DNA of 64,000 bases from Arachis hypogaea. Its lineage: Eukaryota > Streptophyta > Magnoliopsida > Fabales > Fabaceae. Both the position numbers and the translations under genes were made by a program. The notes below the pieces were generated by a model that was given only the letters and a program-made list of their open reading frames with translations, was not told the origin of the DNA and did no database searches. The stretch covers positions 46,652,598-46,716,597 of the forward strand of contig NC_092043.1 of NCBI RefSeq assembly GCF_003086295.3, given 5' to 3'. This document shows positions 12,476 through 22,230 of this stretch, in pieces. The stretch's first letter is position 1; each line of letters opens with the position of its first letter.

Positions 12476-15400
12476 TCATGTATGTGCAATAATAAGATGA
12501 TCACCATCTCTTATAAGATTTATATCATCCACTTCAGCTCCTTCTTTGGTCAAAATTTTGACAGCAGTAAAGTCAAACGTTTTAGCTCCAATATCTAGCA
12601 GTTCCTGAATGGTATTTGGCAGCATAACAAGCTTTCCAGCATGTTCACCCTTTTCAGGACAACTTATTGTCACTCTGCCAACAAAGTCATCCTTGTTCCA
12701 CCTATTATTGTTAAATTTTTTGGATGCCTCACGCTCTCTTTGATCTGCATAGTCATAATGGAAACAAAATTCATACTCTGATAGCCAAAAAACCAAAGAA
12801 AAATCTTCATTTGTGGTCTTTCTGTTCTTGCATTTATCTAAAACCATCTTGAAAACTATATGCAAAAAATTTTGCACTTTCCTTTGTAAACATTTGTCTA
12901 AACATGCTGCAGTTTGTTTGCTTTCTAAATTTAGGGCTACTAGAGAATTCATACAAGTTTATAGCAGCAAGTTGTTTGAAGGTTAATTTGATATACTTAC
13001 TATGGTTAGCTGCCGACATCATCCCAAAAATGGAATTGTTAAAATTGTTGTTTCTTCTTCTTTTAGTATTGTCAAAGAACATATCTTCTGGATTGCGTGG
13101 CGAGCGGAACTGTCCAATGTTTGTTTGGGGAATACTACGCATAGTTGGTTCACTTTGGTACCTTCCAAGGTTAGGCAAGTGCTTGCGATTTGATGGTGGA
13201 ATAGCAGCAGGAATTGGACCTGTGCTCTCTCCAATCTTCTGAAACATACATTTGATTTCATCATGGTCTTGTTGATCCGCCAAGGTCCTCGGAGTCCAGC
13301 CGGTAGCGTCTTGCAGATCAATGTTGGCTCCTTTTTCGACAAGGAACTTTGTCATTTGGAGGTTTCCTTCACACACTGCAGTGTGAAGAGCAGTGGTTCC
13401 ATTGTGTGTGGGTTGTGTCACATCCCAACCATATTGACAAATTCTTTTGAGCAGTTCCATGCTATTTTTCTCAACAGCAATGCATGCCAGGTGGCCTGCA
13501 TCGGCAGGTTCTAATACTGCACCATGCTCCAGAAGGAGTTTCACAATGGAGTCGTTACCACTTATAAGTGCTTCAAACAGTGGAAGATTTCCTTCCTTAT
13601 CTGCATAGTAACAATGTAAATACCAGAAGAGTCATTTGCTAAATTGCATTCAATTGTCTCCCATATGATCAAAGTTTAGCACTTTTTTTTTTCCATTCTT
13701 GAAATGTATTGGCAAATAGCACTAAGTATTGTTTGGTATTTGTCTCAATATACAAATATATAAACACTTGACAAAACACAACTTTTTCTTGTTTGATTTT
13801 GTTCCTGTGTCTCTGTATTTCTATTATAAGACACTTATCAAACGCAACTAAGTCATTTGTAGTACCGAGAGTTTCTGTGTTTCATAAATAATTGCAGTTT
13901 CAGACAGGACAGGACTGAAGAGTACCTCTGATGTTGGGATCAGCATCATATTCCAGAAGCACAGATATACACTTCTCATTGCCTTTAGAAGCTGCAATAT
14001 GCTGTTACATGCGAAAGCAAAGTTGTAAGATTCTAGTGTTTTCTACTTTTCTTACATGTATGTATAATTGTGCATGCATGTATGTGAAGGTGTGTTTGCT
14101 CAAAAGGGGAGAAACACTACAAACCAGCGGTGTCCTTCCATCTGGGTCGCCTTCATTTGGATCCATACCCTTCTTCAGCAGCCGTTGCAACAATATATCA
14201 TCATTTCGGTTTACTGCAAAGCATGTGCTGATAGGCAAATCCAATTTACCACGTGCCAGCATGGCCTCTGTCTCTCGGAAAATTATATCCATCCCTGGTG
14301 CCTGGGATTCATGCAAATGCTGCGAAAAGAAGACATTGGTTCACAATGTCGAACCTAGAACAATTTTATTTTGATATTGTAACATTGAATTTTGATTTCT
14401 AAGGGGTAGAAATAAGCAAGTTTGTGTAGGGTGAAATAGGATGGTAGCTTAATAGTTTTGATATATGGTCTGTATTTCGTTGTTCAACAAAGTTGAATAA
14501 ATTCTAAGAAAAGATCGTGGAGTATGATAAAGTAGAATCAATAAAAAATGTGAAGGTTGATGAGCAAATGTTTATGTGAAAGAAACTAAAGGCATTTAAA
14601 AAATTGAGAATCATGTACCTTGAGAAAATTGTTCATCATAATTGTCCCATCTCCAACATTGGAGTGAGCAAGATTTATAAATGTAGTCCGGCTCAAGCGC
14701 AGAAGTTGGCACAATCGTTTGGTCCGAACTGTAAACATCTGGGGCCTGTAACATAAAACTCCGACTTCTCCAACTAATTCTCCTGCCTTTATCTCACCAA
14801 CTACCTATAGTTATAAACCACACATCTTCTTAGTGATAGAAACATGTTTTCCTGCTGTCTCTAATGTGGGTGATGATTCATGATGCTTAATCACAAATAA
14901 ACTTGCCTGTTCAGTTCTATTCTGTCCTTTGAGAATAACTTCCTAGTGAAAGTTCAGTATGTTAGTACAGAATTCCACATGCAGTAAAAAGGAAAAGGAA
15001 AATTCAGCTAATAAAACAAAGATCTCTTATAACATTCTTCACATATATGTAATTTCATTTGTAACAATATTCAATGGGTTTGTTGAAATAGCATATAATG
15101 TTGACACAACTGGTTCTATTTCCAAATACGGTGGACTGTTACTGATGCAGTGATGCACTCTATGATCGCAAAATAAAATTTGAATTTGGGTAAGCCCATG
15201 CCAATATTTGACTCCATTTAATGGGACAAGGTTTAGCTGTAATGGAAATTGCTTCACATGCTGAAGCAAATTGATTCAGGCCGAATGACCTCAGGAAACA
15301 ATAAATAAAAATAAAAATTCAACAAGATTAGTTATATAAATCCTTGGTCCATACACCTCTTAGAAACTGGAAATCAAACAACATACAAATTATACATTAC

Positions 15401-18362
15401 ACACCAATCAAAACATAAATGGACTTAGGGGAAAATTGAGGGGGTTAGTGACTTACCACAGCACCAGTGACCAATACATAGAAGTCTGTTGGTGCTTCAT
15501 TCTGCAAAATCACATCTTCTTTTGGAGGAAAATACTCGGGCTTCATCTCTGAGACCTACAAAATTGAGAGAGTTCAAGGTATGCACTGGGAATATGTTCA
15601 TCATCATCCAATTAACAATGACTAACAAGGAGCCGATATACATGTATAGACAATTTTCTTTTCGCTTTTTTTTTTTTTTTTTTTACTTTTTGCAAAACAT
15701 AAACTCATGCGATAAGCAGATTAGACCAGAAATGAGTGATATAACCAAAACACAATATATGATTCTCAGTTTGGTGTCTGAAATAGTTTCCCAATGTTTA
15801 GTCTTAAACACCGTGGTAATGAAGTAGACCAGAGAGAAACTATTACCAGTTGAAATAGCAGATCATGTGACACCCCATTAAACAAGTAGATATCCTCCAA
15901 AATTTCATAGAATAGGTAATGAGAGATGCTAGAACGAATAGCTTTCGGGAGTAATTCGATAATCTCTTGCTGCTGCAGCCCTTCTATATCAGTTCTGTAC
16001 TTCATATGCAAATGTGCAATCATCTGTTCTTGCATGAGAACAGGCAATTTATTCCGTTTGGCAAAACTTGTCACAGCTTGAATTGTGTCTCTCTGATATG
16101 CACAACATGTAGCCAAAAAAACCAAACATCAGAAGTACAATCAAATTAGCAATGAACCTCTTAGGAAGATGATGATCTAGAATCAAAATAACTTCAAGAA
16201 ATAGGTACACGATTCAGGACATGATGACGGATACAAATAGAAAAATAGGAAAATGTCTCCTAAGACAAAATTTGATATCTTGAACCACTTACTAAAAGAA
16301 GCCATATAAGTCTTTGAAAATATAAAGATTTATGTGCGGCTCAACAAGTAAAGGGTCAAGGCAGAATATACTTACATATTTCCTAGTTCTGCTTGTCCCA
16401 TGAACGACCAAATTTGTCATGTTACCTATGAGATATGCAGTTAGCCCAAGATTGAAGAGCATATAGAAAGTATCAAAAAGAGTCTCCCTTGTGTTCGTAG
16501 GATGTAGATCTCCATAACCAACCGTTGTAAGAGTTGATATGGACCAGTAAATTGATGCTATATAGAGAGATATGACACCATGATCATCGACTTCCGGAAG
16601 AAGCGAAAGCCATGTTTGTCCGGTTTCACGATTCAGAGTGATAAAATGGAAAATACAAGCAGCAAAATGAGCTGCGAATAATGTAACCTACAAATTCCAA
16701 GGCACCAACAATAATAAGTCCAATATGAGACTCAAGTTGCTTTATAAAATGGTAAAACAAACACTTACACAGATCAGTTTTGAGCAGCGAACCCAGAAGT
16801 AATTATAATGCCTGTCCTTCTCTAATCTAACACAAAGAAGGTAAAATGGGAGGATATGGCCTAATCAGTTCTTTACAAGATCAAAGATAAAAATGTGCTA
16901 TCAGTTTAATTTAATGCCTTTAATTGGCAAAAAGAATTACCCCTCCTCCAGTTCACAATGTTTGTCACCCTAAACCTAAAGAAGTTTTCTTTATTCAATA
17001 AATAAGTCATACTCACATCTTTTCTCCTCCAAACAATGTTAAGCATAGTAAACAATGAAGCTTTCTATAACATAATTATTCAATAAGGGTGTGTAAGTAA
17101 ACAAATTTTTAACCAATTCTTGATTGTGAATTCCTTAGTTACTGGGAAAACAACTTGATAACTACCTTGGCTTTTAATCTAACTGCCACACAAAATGCAA
17201 TTGCAGGACATATGAAACATCGAGTGTAATAATTGTTCTACGTTACCTTGCAAACAAGGCACTGACTCGGCGAAGACGCCAAAGGCGAAGCATGTTGAAG
17301 TAAGCATATTTTTTCAGGGCAGCGGGCAAAAACCTATGAGCAACTTCAGAGGGGATAGTGGAGATGACATCTAAAGCCAACCATGATTTGGCATATCTCA
17401 AAGCAATTAGGCTTTTATCATCAACTAGCAAATAGGTAGTCTTGTCTAGGTATGCAACAAAGAAGGTGAGAACAATGTCAACAGCAAAGAATCCATTGAC
17501 AACATTGTCAGCTACGAAGATTGCGACCATTTTTTGGTTAAGGAATGCAAATTCAAATGGACAAACCCATGCATTGTAGAACACCAAGAACACCAGAAAT
17601 GTCTGCCAAAGTCTGCAACATATCAGTTACCAACCATCAAACATGTGGTACGCACATGAAAGAAGACAGCATAATCAAGCAACTTAACTAATATTACTTC
17701 CTCCATTTAACATAATCATATCTAAATACAATTTTTTTGTATTAGAATTAATAGAACAAAAGTATTGATGTCATAATAAATTAAGCGAAAGCTTAGTTCA
17801 TTAATTATTCTGAAGAACTCTTATCCGCTAATGGGAGCTATCCAATGGGAATTGAACTATCCAATACTAATAACGCAATATGCCACTTAATTGATTAATT
17901 AACTAAATCTAACAAGAATTTAACCTAAGTTATGCTTAAGCTTAACCATACATAACACAATGTTAACAATCTCAACCTCACACTTGCCCTGTATATATAT
18001 ATCTTGAGTCTGAAACACTTCTTCAGATCTAACAAAACAACACAAAATATGTTCCTCTATCTATCCATCTATATAATATGCGTGTGTGTGAGTGCGTGCG
18101 CACGCGCGTGTATATGTAGGTACCTGTAATGGTAGTTGAAGGGAGAAACAATGTAAGGACGGAGCTTGAGTCTGTGGGAAGTGGAGCCGAGCGACGGAAG
18201 AGGGAGGCCGGCGAGGCTGTATTGGCTTCCTTCATAATCAAACTCCGCAATGTGATTCCTCCTTTGGCTGTCAGGAAAGGTGTCTTCTTCGTCCTCCTCG
18301 TCGTCACCACCACGGGTACCACCACACAATCTTGCAAATACCTTCTTTCCACGCCTTCTCAT
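12476..18362 (-). CDS. AKT1-like inward-rectifying Shaker K+ channel
   Basis: Twelve exons on the minus strand: 18124-18362, 17247-17612, 16769-16826, 16376-16687, 15847-16092, 15457-15555, 14907-14942, 14619-14804, 14125-14319, 13926-14001, 13001-13600, 12476-12744. They total 2,682 bases, 893 residues, close to Arabidopsis AKT1 (857). Order: short acidic N terminus, six-TM core with S4 block [20 protein letters not shown], pore with [10 protein letters not shown] at about 276-284, C-linker ([28 protein letters not shown]), cyclic-nucleotide-binding-like domain ([20 protein letters not shown]), ankyrin repeats at about 530-690, and a C-terminal KHA domain ending [12 protein letters not shown]1 channels carry K+ uptake in roots and are activated by CIPK kinases. 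The 36-bp exon 14907-14942 is followed by a GC donor (GCAAGT). No breaks. AKT1 rather than KAT or SKOR is chosen because of the ankyrin block and the [18 protein letters not shown] wording. Confidence 0.96.
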
Positions 18363-18796
18363 TTTTCTTTTTATTCGTCTTTATTTTCCGTATTGAGAAC
18401 AAGAAAGAGCTACTTTCTTGTGTGTGCGATTGAACCACGCGCCGTGGCTTGTTTAGGACAAAATGAGAACTGCATGCATGGTGTTGTGTGGTTAGTTAGT
18501 TACGTTAGTTAGTGTCTACATTGTGCGTCGCGTAACCATCGTGAATAAAAAGTAAATCGTAAACAAATTTCTAAGACTCTATTTGAAAATCGGTTGGATG
18601 ATTTTGAAGGTGGAATATATGGTGAAATATTAACAAACAATATAATTAATAATTAAATCCAAAAGCTATTAACTAATAAATGGAATTAGTTAAAAAATGT
18701 TTAAAAAGATATTTGTTAAAAAGATAATAATAGAAATTTTTGAAAGCTTTTTATATGTTCAATATATTAAAACAAAAGTGTTCTTATAACATTAAA
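18363..18796 (-). promoter_or_regulatory. Upstream region and probable 5' UTR of the K+ channel gene
   Basis: The 200 bp next to the ATG are less AT-rich than the sequence beyond, as expected of a leader and proximal promoter. No element is distinct enough to name. The foldback repeat at 18797 and then the retrotransposon at 19188 limit how far the local promoter can reach. Confidence 0.4.
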
Positions 18797-19148
18797 AAAA
18801 GTTTTAATTACTCGGTCAATTATTATAGTTTCATTGAATTTTTAATTAAATTTTTATATATTTTTTTATTAAATCTATATACCATATCAGATTTTGTAAT
18901 TAAGTTCCTACTATGACAAAAATGTTGGAATTAACAGAATATTCCGTTAAACATAATGAATATACTTAACACTTGACTGAATATTTTATATAGTTTAATA
19001 AAATATTCCGTTAATTTTATCTTTTTTGTCACGGTAGATATTTAGTTATAAAATCTTATATGATATAGGAATTTCTAATTGAAAAAAAAATATAAAAACC
19101 TAATTAAAAATTCGATGAAACTATAAAAATCGATAAAATAACTAAACA
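18797..19148. repeat. Palindromic foldback repeat, copy 1
   Basis: The left half (TATAGTTTCATTGAATTTTT at about 18825) is the inverse of the right half (AAAAATTCGATGAAACTATA at about 19107), with an inverted pair of ATATTCCGTTA-type blocks in the middle. The same repeat recurs at 41805-42143. No ORF. Edges are good to about 10 bp. Confidence 0.65.
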
Positions 19149-19187
19149 AAAAAAAATCATCAAATTAATAATTATAAATAACCTATC

Positions 19188-19569
19188 TGTTCTTACCGGC
19201 TTGAGCCGAGGTATAGGTCGTCCTCCTGAGAAGGTCGGCAGACTTCCAAGGTATGATGCGAACCACGCCGGCAAGGGAAGAGCTGGGGAGGTGGGTACCT
19301 ACAAAGGCACTCCGACGCTCAAGTCAATAGAAGAATATATGTATGGAGGTTTTTCTCAGAAAGATTGCTTACCTCCTTTTCGTTCCTGCTTCTCTCTTTA
19401 TATTTGCTCGGATAGAGTTGATCGTTTTGTCCGAATCGTAAGGTCTGGGGAGAGAATTAACCACATGTCCGACGTTATGGAAATAAATGCTGATCATTGC
19501 AAATGTTCGGTTATAATTGTGGGTACGTTACCGAGCTATAACTCGTAACCGATTTTACTGGTCATATCA
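19188..19569 (-). repeat. 3' LTR (element orientation)
   Basis: 382 bp, TG...CA ends on either strand. Aligns without gaps to the LTR at 27435-27816 with 8 substitutions. Confidence 0.95.
19395..19406 (-). promoter_or_regulatory. TATA-like box in the 3' LTR
   Basis: On the minus strand this reads AAATATAAAGAG, a plausible TATA box for the element. The same box is at 27641-27652 in the 5' LTR, where it would drive gag-pol. Confidence 0.5.
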
Positions 19570-19581
19570 CAGCCCCCAAGC
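19570..19581 (-). other. Polypurine tract of the retrotransposon
   Basis: Minus strand GCTTGGGGGCTG lies directly before the 3' LTR, in the place where plus-strand DNA synthesis is primed in LTR elements. Confidence 0.7.
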
Positions 19582-19977
19582 TTGGCCTGGCCTTGAGGAG
19601 ACGGGTTGAACTTTTGACAAGTTATAGCTCGGTATACGGAGCCCCCAGGTCAACGTGGCTCACTCAAGTTTACCTTTGGTATATAGAGAGGTTTTGAAAT
19701 ATTTCATTTCATTAGGCGTTGTGCGTAGTCATTATTATGACTTGGTTCAACTTTCAATGTTCTTTTTTAACCGTTTTAAGTGGCTTTAGTTAAACGGCGT
19801 AGATTAAATCATGGAACTAAAAGGTTTATTAAATTAGTGGCTTAGGTTCGAAACTGACTCTCTGCGTAGTATGTTTAAGTGGGAGGCAGCAGTTTTCATA
19901 GAAGCATGAGTACGAGAGGTTAGTAAACTTTCTTCACTTCTACTGTTTCTAATTTTTCTTTCGTGTTTTCATTGAGA
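19582..19977 (+). promoter_or_regulatory. Leader and possible promoter of the antisense gene
   Basis: Non-coding stretch between LTR and antisense gene. A TATA-like TATATAGAG lies at 19680-19688 on the plus strand, and an upstream ATG occurs at 19906. Either this stretch or antisense activity of the adjoining LTR could start the transcript. This is inference only. Confidence 0.3.
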
Positions 19978-21767
19978 ATGGGTGAGTTAAATAAAAAATT
20001 GTTACCTCCAGTTAAAAATGATGAGGATTATAACTGGGTTGATAAAGACGTTCACATACGGGCTTCGTTGTTTTCTGATAGTGAGAGTGTGAACAGGGTA
20101 AATTTGGGTAGGATAGTGAGGACTGGTTTTCGGCTGGAACTGCTGCCATGCAGTCGGTCTGATCGCATTTTTCACAGAAAAAATGATTTTCAAAGCTTTT
20201 ATATGTACAGCTGTGTCATGGAGGAACTGCAGGCTAAACTTCCTTTTACTAGCTTTGAATGTAATGTGTTGAAACAAATGAATTGCGCCCCCTCTCAAAT
20301 ACACCCGAATGGCTGGGCTTTTATCAGATGTTTCCAAGCTCTGATGGATTTCCTTGAAATTGAAGTAGAGCTGGAATTGTTTTTTTCTTTATTCCAGGCC
20401 AAAGGGGTATGGAAGGGTCTGTGGATTAATTTAAATAGTACTCTAGGGTTTTCTATTTTCAAACTTTATAAATCGTCCTTTAAGGATTTCAAAGAAATGT
20501 TTCTGAAAGTAAAGTCAGTTGACGACGAATTTCCGTTTTACCTTGACGAGCATTTGGGGGAAAAATTTCCCATGTACTGGTGTTGTCATCCGCAACACAT
20601 ACTGGGTCCTGAATTCATTAACAGTCGAAATGAATGTACAATTTCATTTCTGATTGAGATGGTTGGTAAAGGTGGTTTAATTTCCGTTTCTGATCTGCTT
20701 TCCTGGGAGGAAGATAAGTCCTCTGTGATAAAGTATTTCGGTAAGGAGTTGAAAAGTTTGTTTTCTTATTCTGATCTTCAATATTTTTGATGGGTTGATC
20801 AATTTTATTTTTATGTTGCAGCTGGTTACTTTCCTGGGGTAACTGCATCTAGCTTAAGGTCCCGATTTAAGACCAAAAATTTTGAGGGATCCTTATCCAA
20901 TCCAGACAAGGTGGATGGTGGTGCCGAAGTTAATCAGCCCCCGCCGAGGAAGAAGGCGATTGTTTTCAAAAAGAGGAAGTCAGAATTAGCTCTGGCAGAT
21001 GAGGTACAAGGTAAGGATGAAAGCGTGCAACTGGAAGATTTATCAAGCTTTTTAACAAAACAGGAGAGGTTACACACATTTGAAGAAGAAGAGGAGGGTT
21101 CTTCAGTGTGGAATAAGAGGTTTCCTTTTAGCGTTGTGGCTAACGAGGTCGTTCAGACTATGACAGACATAAAACGAGTGGAGGAGGTTGGGGATATAGG
21201 GGTTGACCAATTCCTACAGGTTTTCTATTACCTGCCTTATTCTGTTTTTTTTTTAAGGGAAGTGTGCTTGACAATTGAATACTGATCTGAAATCGTCAGG
21301 TACTAGGGTTTCGATTGGCTAGTATCGGGCGTAGCCAGGAGAAAAAACATAGAAAGGTAATCTGTGAGACTTCCCAAGTTGCCAAGCTAAAGGAACAGCT
21401 ATTGCTGAAGGAAACAAGTGTGACTGATTTGAAGAAGAAGGTGTCTGAGGTTGAAACTGAGTTGAAAGTGGAAAAAGAATGTCATGAAAAGATTTCTGGT
21501 TTGTTGAAAAAGAAAGAAAATGACTTGACGAGTTTAAGTGATCAAGTTATCGAGGTTTCGGCAAAAATGAAAGAGCTTGAGAGTAGCAAGGAAGTGGATA
21601 TCTTAGATGCTTTCGCAGAGGGGTTTCAACGAGCTGTTAATCAAGCGAGGTTTCTTGTCCCTGATGGAGATTTTTCCGCTATGGATCCCGGCAAGATAAT
21701 TCGGGGTGGTAAACTTGTTGATGACGAAGAGGCTGTCGAGGAAGGGGATGATAATTTGGGCGACTGA
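19978..21767 (+). CDS. Antisense retrotransposon gene (aORF), putative gypsy-type transposon protein domain
   Basis: Reads opposite to gag-pol. Three exons, 19978-20740, 20822-21219, 21300-21767, with GT-AG introns 20741-20821 and 21220-21299. Joined length 1,629 bases, 542 residues, no stop. The block around residues 90-140, with IHPNGWAFIRCFQALMDFLE followed by LELFFSLF, matches my memory of the Pfam family for putative gypsy-type transposon proteins (Transposase_28, PF04195). A basic cluster (RKKAIVFKKRK, about 297-307) could be a nuclear localisation signal. Exon 3 encodes a heptad-like coiled coil (about 410-480) and an acidic tail. Such antisense ORFs are known in Tat elements, but their role is unknown. 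The ATG at 19978 is chosen; a GTG further up is not a likely plant start. Both introns carry in-frame stops, so splicing is needed. Confidence 0.85.
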
Positions 21768-22230
21768 TGTGTTACATAAGTAGTTTGTTTTTTTGTGTTT
21801 TGAGGGACTTTTATTCGTACCCTGTTGCTGGAACTGATATTGTGTTCTTAGGTACTTTTGGTAAAAAGCTGTTGTGATTAGGGTTTTCTGTTTCCTAATC
21901 ATGTATTTTGTAGCCCTGAGTTGGCTTATATGACAGGTATAATTACCTTATTTTGCGCATTCGTATTATCTTAATGCGACTTTTTATCCGATCAGTTCCT
22001 CCTTTGAAGGAGTGTAACGTTGCATAGAATAAGTCCCTCTTAGGGGAAGGAGTAATTGGGTTAATAAAGATGTATGAAAGAAAAAGTTACTTTTTATTAA
22101 TAGCAGTACCTGTACAATCTCGTTTAGGTAAACCAGCCTCATTAAAACCTCCACGAGTAAAAATCCTTTTGGGAAAAAATTCTCATGGTAGGGAAAAGAG
22201 TACTGGCATACTGCTTTATTAACTGTAATA
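21768..22230. other. Spacer between antisense gene and pol 3' end
   Basis: About 460 bp of non-coding sequence holding the facing 3' ends of the two opposed genes of the retrotransposon. A TGTGTTTTGAG-rich stretch follows the aORF stop. No further ORF. Confidence 0.6.

Noticed and set aside
12834..13544. Uninterrupted minus-strand frame running past the 13001 splice donor
   Set aside because: The tail after SAANHS is intron translation; splicing to 12744 restores the KHA domain in frame.
18129..18512. Plus-strand frame opposite the first exon of the K+ channel gene
   Set aside because: Shadow of the real minus-strand exon; extends into the leader without domain features.
19201..19548. Open frame of 115 codons in the left LTR, plus strand, partly repeated in the right LTR
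   Set aside because: Lies wholly in the LTR, opposite to element transcription. The right copy has a stop in place. No domain.
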